Shown piece after piece: positions 33,150 through 46,902 of a stretch of DNA of 64,000 nt. The DNA is taken from positions 15,743,060-15,807,059 of the forward strand of contig OX442314.1 in the NCBI GenBank assembly GCA_949358305.1. The letters are read 5' to 3'. Source of the stretch: Strigamia acuminata. Taxonomy: Eukaryota; Arthropoda; Chilopoda; Geophilomorpha; Linotaeniidae. Both the position numbers and the translations under genes were made by a program. Numbering within the stretch: the stretch's first letter is position 1; each line of letters begins with the position of its first letter. Under the pieces are notes generated by a model that saw nothing but the letters and a program-made list of their open reading frames with translations, made no database searches and had not been told where the DNA came from.

Positions 33150-35325
33150 TTCAAAAGTGATTCGTTACATTGGTGGATTGCACAATATACAACGTCGTTC
33201 TCCACCTACGCGGGGTTCCAACTTCACCCACTCAAATCCTGGCTGAGGTCTAATTCGCAAATGACCACATGGAAGTCGAGGCTCTCCACTGAAGGTGTGC
33301 GTGTTGCTCTGACCTCAATGCTGAACTAAACCGCACCAAACACAAGCTCGGGACTCCCTGAGCTGCCGAGAGCGGAGCAGTCGATTCAGTATAGGGAGTA
33401 ATGCACTTTCTCCTCATTCACCAACCAAAGGATCTTACAGATGAATGCCAACATTCCATCAATGACTGGATTACATTCTTTTTTATTTCTTTCTGTACGC
33501 ATGAAGGATCCATTTCTTCCCACACCGAAATGTGACGTCAAAGTTCCCAATGACGAGTGGGTTAGAGGAATTTTTTTTTTGGAAATACAAACATGCAAGT
33601 TTTGAATGTTGATGTTTGAGTTTAAATGAATGTTTGAGGAAAAAATGTCAAGTATCCATAATACAAAAATTTTCTACAACCCTGGAATATTCGTGAAATG
33701 GACTTTTAAAGCCGTTTTTGCTAAACACACGAAAATATTTTAAATTACAAAATAAATCCAATTTATGGCCCCAGAAATAAGCATTTGTTCAATTGAATTA
33801 TTCGCCTCCATTCGCCGAAATTAAAATTAACTTAAATACAATTAACAAAAATTAACCACTAATTGCGCAGGATAACCAACCAAGCAAAACTAATTCGCCT
33901 TTAATTGATGCCCACTTTAAAACAGCGTCATTAAACAACCGCCACTTTATTTCCTTTCCTCGGAAATTGCACTTTCTTACCCATAGTTTTACGTCTAATG
34001 TGAAAAGAGAGAAAACAAAAACTTGCTCACATCTAAAGATAACCCAAAACGGAAATTACTGCATATAAAGTCACACAATACTGAAGGATGTTTCCCCGGA
34101 CACGTTTTTTTTTCCCTTCTCATTTGCTCTGGAAAAGATCCAATGATTGCGTGTGAATTAGACAACAAGAGAAGTTGAAAGAAGGAAGAAAGGGAAAAAC
34201 AACAAAACCAGATATCCATCACAATTGATTAACCCTTTTTTTACCTACCAATGTAAACATGGTAAATCGGTGATGCTTCCAGCACACGACAGGTATATGG
34301 AAAACGTGAAAAATCTTTATCCTATACTAAATCTCCTACTTCCATGCATAAAACATGCCTTCATGCCTCCAAGTAATTGACAAGGTCAACACTCATTAGT
34401 CACAAGTTCTCGTGAGGTATAACGAGATCCCTGTTGGTACATTTAAACTTTTGGAAAAATCGAAAACGGTGAAGTCTTGACTTTATCAGATAAAGCTTTA
34501 AAGGTGTTGCTTTTAATACCACTCCCAAAGGTATTTTTATTTAATAAACAATATTGACTTTAAACCATTTTGGAATGCAATTTAATCCCTCAATCCCTCG
34601 GTCGTGTGACCAACCATGTTAAATAACTTGGGTTATACAATTTTGAACTACAGTAGTCTGCACTGAATAACCGGTATTTAGATGCCAAAATCAAACTGAA
34701 AACTCCATGTCTGGCAACATATAAACACAACAAATAAATATTTTTAAAAATAATTTTACACTTTTGTATCGTCAGATGCAAAAAATAGAATTTAGTGTTT
34801 GAAATCTTTAAATTTGGCATTATGCAGAGTATTGTGTAGGAAATAAAGGATCCAGATGAAGTTAGCATGGTCTGGTTTCATTAATCCTAAAAACTCAGCA
34901 ATAACAATTACCATAGCAACAATAATACTAACAACCAACAAGAGAGAAACCTAGCGTCAAAACCAGGCACGAGTTGCCAACACATTAACAACATACCGGA
35001 CACGGACTGTAGTATACAACATTCGTGGTGGTCTCTGAAGTACTAACAGGTTATGGGCCCGATGCACATTGTCACCACGCAAGATGCATCCTAAATCGAC
35101 AGAGGAAACACAAATTTTGTAAAACTACCATCATAAAAAACATGATGGCGACATGTTGCGGTAATTGAAAAAAAACGACGACGACGACGATCAAACGATT
35201 AACCATAACCACACAGGACACCCATGGCTGTCAATTGTAAATTGTATATGGAAGAAGCGATTCCACACAGTAAACTAATGGACAGTGGAAACACTCACGT
35301 TTGGAGTAGGAAATAAACTTACTCG
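33150..35325. other. CRIM1-like upstream region, no gene seen
   Basis: Starts with the probable promoter and 5' UTR of the CRIM1-like gene (more GC-rich up to about 33380), then AT-rich intergenic sequence. A short ACG repeat lies near 35167-35188. No supported ORF. Confidence 0.5.
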
Positions 35326-35862
35326 TGTTATGTTAAGTTTACTTATCCATTTGGGGTATTTGTTATCAAATTGCTATTTATGTGGTATTTATCCATTTTA
35401 ATGTAATTATTGCTCCCTTGCAGTGTTAATTCTCAATTTCCTATGTTGTTAATCTATTTCCTATATTGCCAGTGTTCCCATGTTAAGACTAATTTAAGCC
35501 TTTTTCTGCATGCACTATTGTTATAATAATGAGATGATGTTTGTTATGTACTGCTATTATTTAGAGTTTTCTTTATTAATTTGTGTTGTAATAGTGCTTT
35601 GACATATGCTAATGTGCTTTCATTCTTTCAAGCTTACTTGGTTTATATCTTTTATATTGTTAATGTAGTAAAAACTTCGATTTTACACTGTTCACTTGTG
35701 TTTTCTCTTGTCTTTTTCTTTGGCCCTAGACCTTAGCTACTAGAATCCCTTATGGATTAGTTTTGCTAGATTCCACCACTATACTCTCTCTCAAAACCAC
35801 CCTCACCCCCTTTCTTCTACACCATCTTCAAGCCAAGACCTAAACATCGTGACCATTTGCCA
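35326..35862 (+). repeat. Probable 5' LTR of a decayed BEL/Pao element
   Basis: Starts TGTTATGTTAAG and ends CA, followed after five bases by a primer-site-like sequence. The boundaries are guesses and no second copy was found. Confidence 0.35.
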
Positions 35863-35867
35863 AATTT

Positions 35868-35890
35868 TGGTGCCGTAGAGACCAGGATCC
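35868..35890 (+). promoter_or_regulatory. Primer-binding-site-like sequence of the BEL/Pao remnant
   Basis: TGGTGCCGT, three extra bases, then GACCAGGATCC. It begins with TGG as a primer site should and stands just downstream of the putative LTR and upstream of BEL-type gag. Confidence 0.4.
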
Positions 35891-36028
35891 AGTCAATTGG
35901 TCAAGCATTTGGAGATGTAAGAAGCTGGATCATCAAGAGGGCTGCTCGCCCAAAAGAGGTCGTTCCAAGGATGGGTCACTCGGTACTGCAAAGAGTTTCA
36001 AGAGGCACTCAAGGCAGTTGGCCAAAAT

Positions 36029-37380
36029 TTGGAACCCTTGATACTCGTTCTGAGAAGACTGCCAGCAATGTCCAAGATGCTGAGTGACTTGGAAGAGAAG
36101 CTGCTGGACATTTGGCCAGATGATCAAATAGATGCAGAACTTGAGTCCACCCATGAGTACAAAATTAAACTAACAGATGCCGAGACGCCGTACGCAATTT
36201 TGAAGAAACGCAATTTTGAAGAAACGAGGCGAGTCCCATTATCCAGAAGGAGTCCATGAGTCCTTTGCGTCACTCACCTTTGCCTCATGCACCGCTGCTT
36301 CACACACCTTGGCAAGATGATGGAGATCTTTGTAACAATGCTTCACTGGTCCATTCTGGTAGTCTGAGCCACTCTTTTCATGGAAGTGCCACTGGTCAGT
36401 CTAAAAAGAGTGAAGCTGCCCACATATGATGTCTCCAAGTTTGACGACAACTTTCTCAAGTGTTAGGGCTTTGCTGACCAATTCCATTCCACGATTGGGT
36501 CCAATTCCAAACTTAGCAATGTTGACAGATTTGCGTACCTGCAAGCTTCATAGACTGGTAGTGCAGCTGCGGCAATTGCAAACTTCACGCTGGAAGCACA
36601 AAACTACAAACAGACCTTGGAGACCTTGGTAATGCAGTTTGGCAGACCAACTTCGATTGTCCAAGCGCACATTGACGGATTGCAGACTTCTGGTAGTGGA
36701 CCGGGTACAAGATATTGTTGCTCAGTAATCATTATTTTTGTCGTGCCAAGGAAATCACAAGCATGCTGATTGTCATGAGTCATGACTGCTGAAAAAAAGC
36801 AAGCCATTATCAGACAGCAGAAGAGATGTTTTGTTTGTCTGCAGAAGAGACATTTTGTAAGTCGGTGTTCTTGGTCAAGACCATGTCCGAAGTGTCAGAA
36901 GACACATATCATATCTCTTTGTTTGGGACCAGCAGTAACTCCGGCAGCAATACAGAATACGTCATGTTTCACTTCGATGTCAGCTGTGGTTTTTCAAACA
37001 ACATGACTTTGATTGATTGGACGAGATGCCAAATTAGAAGTTCGTTGTTTGCTGGACAGTGGGGTTGCAACCGTCGCAACGCAGTTTTGTTCGTTTGGCA
37101 GCAGCTGGCCATGTAAACGTTAAGAAGCAGAAAAGGTTACACCATGCGACTTAACACCTTTGTACATCCGGCGACTTCGTACAAAGATTGGGCCTGCTTT
37201 GAGTTACATATACAAGCCTTACAAGGTGGTCAAGTTGTCAAGGTTTCTGCTCTGGGATCGAAAGAACTTTGCAGTACATTACCTGTTCCAACTGATCCGA
37301 ATGTTCTGAACCATCTCAAGGAGTTCTTCGGAACACAGACGTATTGTCTATTCAATCCCATGCCAAACCCAAAACATTAG
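36029..37380 (+). pseudogene. Decayed BEL/Pao retrotransposon gag and protease region
   Basis: Pieces of one Gag are spread over several frames with stops. First an acidic helical N-terminus (about 36060-36200), then from about 36410 KLPTYDVSKFDDNFLK (the LPxF/Y start of BEL-type Gag), FAYLQAS-stop, and NYKQTLETLVMQFGRP, the conserved end of that domain. At 36782-37006 come two zinc knuckles, CFVCLQKRHFVSRC and CPKCQKTHIISLC, in the double arrangement of BEL/Pao elements. The open pieces to 37380 may be protease region. In-frame stops and frame changes make it non-functional. No polymerase of this family follows. Confidence 0.75.
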
Positions 37381-37730
37381 AAATGGACCTGGATAGAGGA
37401 AACTCCTTTTCAGCAACTTCTTCACCAGCTTCCAACCAAAGCTGGTGCAACTCAATGCAAGAAGTGGCTCACTTTCGCATGTCTATTTTGCTGTCGGCAA
37501 GAATCTGTTTGCATTCCATCTGTTGTTCAAATGCTTCCGTTGGTGAATCTGCTCCCGCCAATAAGTCATCCACTTACAAGTTTCGGTCCAGGAACGACGA
37601 TGCAACTGGTAACGAATGGTAGCGTTCAACTAGCAAAGTCCATTCATCCTGATATCTAATTCACCATAAGCATAGTAAATAAATTGTCGCAACAATCAAG
37701 GTAAGCACCATTCACAAATGAAAGTAACGA

Positions 37731-38310
37731 TTGGAGACCCACCTTCAATGCTCTCATGGATTCGAGTGCAATGCAATGTTACATCTTGGACAACAATTGT
37801 TGCAAAGTGGGAAAGAGGATGCTACAGTATTTAAAAGGGGCATTAAAATAACGTACAAATCAAACGATGAACCATTGATCGAACATGTTGACACAGATTG
37901 GGGATCGGATGAAGTCGAAAGGAAATCATGTGGAAACTGTAAGTTTTCCTTGGCAGGAGGAGTTATGTCATGAGTTAGAGTCGAAGAAACTAAAATCTAT
38001 CGCCCTATCAACTATAAAAGCGGCGTACATTTCCATATCCGAAGCTGCTTGCAGAGCATATGCAAACTATGCTGACAGAACAAAGATTCGAAGACTTAGT
38101 GAGCAGTGCATACATTTTTTATTGCCACCATCAAGGCGTAATTTGCCTCACTAAAGGCAAAGAAATTTACATCAGATCCAACCATTTAGACATACGAAAT
38201 CACTTTGTTCAAGACGTACAAAGCAAGATGTCCATCAAGAATAAGCCAACTGAAGACGGGTCAGCGAATACACTTATGAAGGGATTGCCAAAACCAAAAA
38301 GTACAATTTA
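37731..38310 (+). pseudogene. Fragment of a copia-type Pol (RNase H end)
   Basis: Two overlapping frames carry the typical end of copia polyproteins: EPLIEHVDTDWGSDE, RKSC..CKFSLAGGVMS, then ESKKLKSIALSTIKAAYIS and ISEAACRAY, then IRSNHLDIRNHFVQD and a final LMKGLPKPK. Frameshifts and a stop after GGVMS show decay. Only this last part of the element is present. Confidence 0.75.
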
Positions 38311-41300
38311 TATAACAAACTATTCAGACCTGACAAAGAAACTCGAAAATAAAAGATGCCACCTTTAGGAAAAGTGTGGAATGTGAAAAAGTACAATAAA
38401 TAATTTTAAACTATATTTCACCTGAAAAACTAACAAACAAAAAAATTCATTATGACTCACTGCTTTTAATTATTTTGACATAAAACTAAAAAAAAATTGC
38501 AGAGATTTTTGTAACCCTTAATTAAAAAGTCATTTTCTTAGATAGATTTATTCAATTTAACCCATCCATCAAATCTCTCCTGCAACTGACACCTTAAAAT
38601 TTTTATAAAATTAAAAAAAAATTGTTTCTAACACGTTAGCATGACTGGAAAACAAATTAAACCCATCTCACATCAGGATTTGACCTTTTTTTTAATTTTA
38701 AAATGTAAGACTAATATGCTGGAGGAAAATTGCATGTACATTGTTTATTCAAGAAATTCATTAGAAATAAAATAGTTAAAGTCGTGAATCCATTTCGTAG
38801 CTGCAAAACCATTAGAACGTTTTAAAGGCTTCAAGATAGCACCATGCTGCACTTATTCTTAGTGGCAACCAGGTGCAAAGAATGACACAAACTCCACCCA
38901 CTAATGCACTTTTACAGTATTGGAGAATGAAATGAGGAGACCATGGACTTGTTCATGTCACGCTCCAAACTCCATTTGCATCCAGGATGATCGGTTACAA
39001 TATCCACTGGAGACTTTTCTCACACATGCCCTATGGAACGATAGGGGTGTGTTACGATCAAGCCTTTTCCCATATTTTCCCGAGTCATACATAAAAAGTA
39101 TTGTGTAGAATGTGCACTCGAACGTACATCACCTTATTGCTGCTTGTGATATTGACAGGTGTCGAAAAGAGGATGTTATTTTTGCATGTGAATTTGTGTG
39201 GCCCTTTTGTGTTTGTATAATAAATCGATCCTGGTTTGATTACTGTTTATATTAGAAGTTTTTATCCTGGTTGACTGACACTAGCCCATAGAAATGCAGG
39301 TGCACGCAGGAAAAAAAGGTGTAATAACTTTTATTCAACCACCCATGATGATTGTCGTTTAATTAAACCAATGGAGGATAACATAAAAACGTCATAAAGT
39401 TGCAGGAACATTTATTTATTTTTTTTAATTTCAAGACATCTCAAGTAATTTAGCTGAAAAAAATTAATTAATTAAGGATGCATGTAACGTTTTATCCGTT
39501 TTAAAATTCCACAAATTAAAAATCATTCAACAAAATAATAATAATAAAAATGTTGAAATAAACATTTTATCTCGTAAAAAAATAAAATAAAAGTTCACTG
39601 GCACCAATTTAGCGAGCGAAACAGGTGTTTTAAACATTTCCCGCATGCAATTTCGCAATATCTTTTCCATCTAACCCAAAAACTAATAATAATTGACAAC
39701 AACTGTACTGTAAATATATCCAAATTCGTTTAAAAAGCACAATCAACTCGTAGCATGACGAAACAGGAAGAGTATGGCCTCCATTCATTTCTTCCTCAAT
39801 TCATTGCCATCACTGACTGACTCTTCCTTTACAGTGCGCAATAGGGCATCAGTCTGCCAGAAATAACAGTTTGTTTACACCAATAGCCGTTGATGAGTGC
39901 TCAGAATAGAGCTCCTGTGTGCATTCCAGGCCACTTCCTTCCAGTACAAAAATCCCCTCCCATCTGCCTTAATAACTAGAGATAAAATGTAAGTGGTGTT
40001 TAGCCCCGATGCCGCACACAGGATGCTGGTTGCTAAGGGCAACTCTTAAGTGTGATGCCCGATGCTGGATGAAAAAACGCATTTGCTTCACTCCACTTCG
40101 TCTTCTTCTTCTTTATTTGCAAACTCTCGCAATGAAATCATATTAGAATACGCGAAATACGAATGTTGTTGCTCCTTCCACTTAACATGTGAATGAGTTT
40201 CATTCAAATGACAGCACAAAACGCACACAAAACTAAAAATAACACTCGTATATAATGCCAAGCAATGTTTATATCAGAGGCAAAATAAAACAAGTCCATA
40301 ATTTGCATCACTCCCCCTACTCATGCACGGAGAAAGAAAAACAAATGCTCGTGTCATGCTCGAGTAAAACGAGTCCAACTTATCAATTTTATTCACATTT
40401 TTATGGTCTCTTAGTGCATAAAACACAGGAAAACAAGGTGATTCAAAGACCCAATCGCACATTAACAGGTGTACCTGGGTCACAACACTTGTAAACTTCC
40501 TCGTAAGAGTTATCTGAAATATTAATCTCTTATTACCTATAAGAGGTGTGGCCCATTACTTGAAAACCCACGTGGAAGAAAAAGATAAGAACGACAAAAG
40601 AGAGAGAAAGAAAGAAGAAAGAAAAAAAAATACTGTACATTATTATTATTATTTCCACTACTACTTTGATTCAAGGATAGTTCCAACCCCACCAGATTTA
40701 CCATTGTAAAGGGAAAGAAAAAAATTGCTCCACTCTTATTCATTCCAAGTGTGAACGAATCAAAAGAAAAATATATTGACAAAAACCTCCACTAATCCTC
40801 TAACCACGCCTAATGACATGGATCAAGAGCTTAAAATGAGTTTGGCGCTATATTTTATAGCTCCAATATTTTACTGCCTCTCACACGTGTGTGCACATAT
40901 TATAAATTCGAAAAGAAAATAACTCAACTTTCTATTTTCCCACAAATTTCAGACAAATTATTATTATAACATAATCTATTTAATAGAGCCACCTATAATT
41001 CAAAACAACCTTATCAATAGGTGACACAAATAGTTCTAGAACAATTTGTAAAGAGGTGGAGTTATTAATATCTAATATTATCTGGAGGAAGAATGTTGAT
41101 AAAGTGTGAGGGTTGGTCGAGTCTCCATCTATATAATTAACTCACTAAGCCTCAAGATTTATTGGTAACAACGATTACATGATACATCCACTATTTTATT
41201 TCAATCCAATATTCCCATTTAAAAGAAAATGGAAAAAAACTGATGCATTATAGATTTTGTCAAACGTCAGATGCCACATGCAGATAAACAGAGATCTAGC

Positions 41301-44300
41301 ATCAAACCGAATCTGACATGTGTGGCGTACAATTTTTGTCAGATGACTATCAACAATCAGCTTGGGGAGATAAGAACAAGGCAGCAATTAGAACGTGACA
41401 TTGAAACTATTAAAATCTTTTTGAAAAAATGGACCTATAGAAACAAAATAATTTTTTTCTTTACAGGGGAAGAAGTTTTGAATTATTGCCAAGGAAAAGT
41501 TCTAAGACCTATCATTAAAAAATGAAACAAGGGCTACTATTATTCTCGAAAAAATACCATAGACCTTTATTTTTTTTAATTCTACAAATTCAGCCCTGTT
41601 GACCTTTATATCCTCCCATTTGACAGTTCAAAAGCTGTCAAGTCGAATTTTTTTTAAAAGCAGGAGCAAATATAAATCAATTTATTCCATTCATGGCAGC
41701 ATTTATGTTCGCAGTTACTTAATTACACACATACACTGACACCAGACAAGTTTTGAAGAAGAAAAAAAAAAGTATCACACAAGAAAAAAAAGGGACGCAA
41801 AACTGGAAGCTCAAGAACACCCACATACAAAGACCTACAGAAAATCCCCGAGCAAAAACAAACTCAAATTCAATAGAAAAAACAAACAGCAACAGTAGCC
41901 TCAAGTCTCATCTGTCTTGAGCTGTCCACAAACTGACATACAGTGTTTACCCACAGGGGAAATGACGCCTGACAAGTGCACATCTGCGATCACCCAACCC
42001 CTCTGACATACTCCAGAATCAGGTTGAATAAGGCAATTCTATGCTCACAACATCTGATCCCAGCTAACCTCTGTACATACAAAAGTCTGCTGTACACTTG
42101 TGAATAAACCAATCAAATGAAAACAGGTGTGGGTTGCAATTTTATGCGGGTGTGTGGAGATTTTTCCACAACCAAGGGCGCAAGTTGAAGGACAAGCTAG
42201 ATTGAAGACATTCCCCCTTCGCTTTTCATTTTTCATTCATGTCAGAAGCCACTTCAGACAGATAAAAGCCTATGCCTTTTTTTAATAGAGTAAACTTGGA
42301 TTGCATGAGCCATACACTTTGGAATTCATCACCAAGTATGGTTTTCAAAGGAGTAAATCTAACAGGCTTTCCCTTACATTCAAATGAGTAACCAGCTTCG
42401 TCATTTCATTGCTAGATAAGCCTAATATTATCAAAGAAACTCCACATCTCCTTTTTATATTAACAAAAAAAATTTATTCATTAAAATAAAAAGAAATAAT
42501 TCTGATGAAAACTAATAATCTTGTCGTGACATGAACGATAAGAAGAGGCATTATGGATGAGGAAAAAATGGCGATATCGTCTTTCAAGCAAAATATTTTC
42601 TCTGCCTGAGTCAATATTTATCATTTTCTATTTCTACAAAAACATTTATGAATTAAGTGAAACAATTTTTTTTATTATTATTATTATTTTATTATTCATC
42701 TTTGTATACAAATGTTGTCCCTGAACCTGGGTTTAATGAGCTCTGTAGAGTACTATTTCCAAGAGCCAATTCCTTATTCAAAAACATCATTTCCCTGGGA
42801 AATAGAACAGGTGGCTAGAAATAAGTAGGTGGAGTCGACACTCACTTTTAAGTTTTCTTTTATCCAATCTAGAAACAAATCCCGAACTCCTCTATGGCCG
42901 AAATAAAAAGAAGAAAAAAATTGTTTTTCAGACAAATGGCAACCATTCCGACTCGTTCTTGGCGAAATGCAGCCCGGCTTCATTAACACACATAATTAAA
43001 CTAATTTCAGCAAAGTGCAACTCAACAACAAGCACAGATCAAGAGAAAATACAGCGTGGAAAAAGCTTTAGAAAAGTGCCTAAAACTTAAACAATAGAAA
43101 ATTCCTCTCACTTTCTCATGGCTCGAATCAATTACTTATATAGTCGAGTCGCGCGCTCGTTCCTACACCCCAATTTGGCCGAGTGAGAAGAATGCGCAGT
43201 GGTATTGTTGCTATACTTCCTGTTTCCATGCTGACTAAAGACGAACTTGTCGGATGCTCGATACGTTTGTTGGAGGCCACGCATCACAAGTGAATTGTAA
43301 ATACTCACCTAGATGTATGAAACCGGATTTGATTCACGTATCGATCTTCAAACTCCTATGGGCAGAAACGGTGTCAAACAAATGACAAAAATCACATTGA
43401 AACACGATGACATCACGTATAAATATATGTGGTCTTTTTTCCAAGCTACTCATGCGTAAGAAACACATGTCAAAATGCACGCATGTGCAGTTAATGTTTG
43501 GCAGCATTATTCATATCATTATTGACATTTTAATTCCAATTTGTGCTCTGTCTCAGTTCTAATGGAAGTCAACCGGTGCAACATTAACCTCACAACCATC
43601 AAAACCAATTAGCACAGTCGTACAGCTGCATGCACTGTTTCTTTCGTCCAAAGTCATTTGTTATTGTTCGCACACGTTCCGTTTTAATGTACGATGTAGA
43701 TTTTTCAAAAAAATCTCCCAATATGCAATATCAATGCGTTATTTACCTGAGTGCGCAAATTAGTCGTATACGGGTATGCGAAAAATCGCTATTAACTGGT
43801 GCAATTTTAAATTCCATCGTGTGCGCGAGAACTCCCTTTGTGCTGCCATTCAGAACGAAACCAATAATCTTTTATATTAAAATTTTTGACAAGAATTTTA
43901 TCGATGAGAATGGTACTCGATATTGTCACGTATTAATTGCTGGCGTCGTGCAATTCCACCTTCAATTTGCCACTCCAAATAAATTTAAATCTAAATTAAA
44001 ATACCGGTAGTTTAAAAATCGATCACGAGAAAAGAGTACACTCAACACTTTTGGCACCGTTTAAACCAATATAAGCCCTCGTTAATCGCATAAAAATAAC
44101 ACTTTTGGCCAGATTTCCATGCAATTCGAATTGTTGACAGAACTTTTCAACAGTGAAGTTCGTAAAAATGATTTTTAGGCACATAAACTCTGCAAGTAAT
44201 AATTGCATTCCCTATCACCGTTTGCAAACACCAGAAGCGCTGAAGGCTAACATTTACAACGGTGCCAATACTTTACTGACCTCCTGACCAAAACAGCTAA

Positions 44301-46886
44301 AACAAACACAAATAAGCGTGTTCTAGAAAATCTAATCAATGGGTCGCCAGTAAAACCACAGAAACAGCTCAAACTTGACCAAATCTGACTCGTATTCTCG
44401 GCGATAACCCGACAAGAACAAGCGCAAACAGGGTGCGTTGTGCTAATTCTTAACTCATCCTCTTCGGGCATTATTAATTTTTCAGTGGCTTCACTTCAAC
44501 TCAAGTTTGCGAGATAGTAAAACAAACACAAGCCAGCATGAGACATAAATATTTTGACGCATAGCATACACAGAAATCCGTACAAGAGAGTCTTACAAAT
44601 TCCACACATACTAAACAAAGCCTCTTCGAAATGCAGATTTATTGCCTATCCAAATTGATTTATCTCCCACTTTAACTCTTTAATGAGAAGGGATGCAGTT
44701 TAAGAAACAACAATTTTTCACCTTTCTCCTCAAATAAACTCAAGCTGTCATCGGTTCCAAGACAGACTAATCACGGCCATGAGTAATAACTACATCATCC
44801 ACTTGCACTAAAATTATGCACACTCAAGAGGTAATGCCAGGCCTACACGTGTTTCCACTACACACATCATATTACTATTTGATTGCACTCATTAAGCCCC
44901 AATTTCAACCTCCTATTAATGCACAATTTTCCCTTTACGCTGTTTACAATCAACTCGCACTAAAAATACATTTACACAACAAACAATTCCTTGTTTGCAC
45001 ATTAGCAACTATTTTGATTGAAAAAAAAATCAAACTATTTATACATAAAAAGTTGATATGCATAAACACCTTCAGACAACAAATCAATTTATTTATTTTT
45101 ATAATGGCGTAAAACAAATTTGCATAGTTATTCTTACACATGTTTACGATGTGCCATCATGCATGCATGTAAGCTTATTGATAAGGCAGCAACATGTGTG
45201 AATTACATATGCATGCAGTTTGATATTAGAATTCAACTCGAAGATAAACACGCTGTGTCTAAATGTGGGACTGGCTGGCTGCCTCAGCACGGCCATCAAA
45301 CGACGTGCTATTTACTTGCAATTCTCAAATTGAAACAGTGGCTTTGGGCTCGACTTGAAAACTTTCTAACGTTTCATTTCGCAGCAGTTAAACATCGTTG
45401 CCAAACTCCGCGCTTTCGGAAACGTGTTATTTATACATCTCAAAGGAGAGAAGAGAATCAGGTGTGCGATTTAAACAACAAAAAAGAAATAAAAATAAAA
45501 TAAAAAAACGTTAAAAGTTTATTTCCGATTGAGTAACAAATTTAAAAATAATTTAATTGAAACCATTTAGAGCCAACATATCGTTAAATTCCTAAGCATC
45601 ACGATCAAATTCCAAAGCATCGAGGCGTAGAAAGTGTTAACCAACATCTATTTATGGCACCGGTGTGTGGTCATCTCAAGAAAATGTGGTCCTTAACTCA
45701 CGTTAAGCATGCAAGCAGGAATTTTATCAAAGTTCACATTTGTTGACTTAGCATGTCATTTCAAGGTTTTTTTAAATTTTCAAAAATAATAAATCAAGCA
45801 AATAAAATAATACTCCGTATTTTTTTTTTTTTTTTACAAACATTTCCTTAAAAAATGGGAATAAGTCTTTGTAATTTAAACCAATTTTCCATCGCTTAAG
45901 TGCAAGTCAAAAGCTGCATCTATCTTTGCAGAAAATTATGACCTTTTTAACGATGCTCACAAGCTGCTTCCTTGGGGATTCATCTAAGCTCCCTCCCCAT
46001 CGTATATTTCAAGATGATATGGACCGTTTGGTGCTAACCTAACTGCATCCTACTATATCAAACTATATTGCACGAGCAAAGCAGAAACACACAAATATAT
46101 ATATTTATATAAAATAAACCAGTATTTTTATACTAGAAGAGAAAGGAGAAAAAAAATTGACTTTTTCTCCACTTCTCTTCGAGCGTAACGCCCTAAAAAT
46201 CACGAGAGGAAAAATGATAATCCTCAAAATGAACCCACATAGTGTTGAAGACACACATCAAAGTCCAAATGTGTCAATAAATTGCTACAAACACATCGCA
46301 GAAACGAAACCCGAGGTTAAATTGGAAGCCAAGTGACGGCTTAGGGCTCACCTCTTTCCAAGTGGGCACTCACACTACCTTGGAATACTAATCAGTTGCA
46401 GATCTCAATTTAACCTTTTTCCACACATTTGTTACGCAATCTTCCAATTTGATATTGTGCCTTGCCTTTCCTTTCCTTCTCATGCCAATATTTAGTCGAG
46501 CGAGCGACTTTCAGAAATAATTACTAAACAGTACGTACTGAGAAGAGTTAAAATATCACTGCTTGGGGGGTTTGGGAGTTGGTTTAAAAAACTCGCATTC
46601 CAAATTGCATTAGAATACGCCCATACAAGCAGAACGACTTCCAAACTTGGGCTCGACACCTATCATCAATTGATGCAACTTAATGCACACCACGTGACTA
46701 GATTATCAACTTCGTGGAATATCATTAAGGATTTATATACCAAATGCTTTTTTATGGCTGCAAGAATTATGCAACATTCGTCCAGATTCGGGCAATGGGA
46801 AAATTATTAAGAAAAACTCATATTTTTTAAAGCAATAAATTTTGCAAATGCTGCTTGAATGAAAGAGGGCCAACTGATTAAAACAG

Positions 46887-46902
46887 GAGAGAGAGAGAGA
46901 GA
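46887..46902. repeat. GA microsatellite
   Basis: Eight tandem GA dinucleotides. Confidence 0.85.

Noticed and set aside
43630-44010. 126-codon plus-strand ORF
   Set aside because: No domain, signal peptide or exon context; composition typical of random AT-rich DNA.
45120-45503. 127-codon plus-strand ORF
   Set aside because: Same reasons; ends in an A-rich run.
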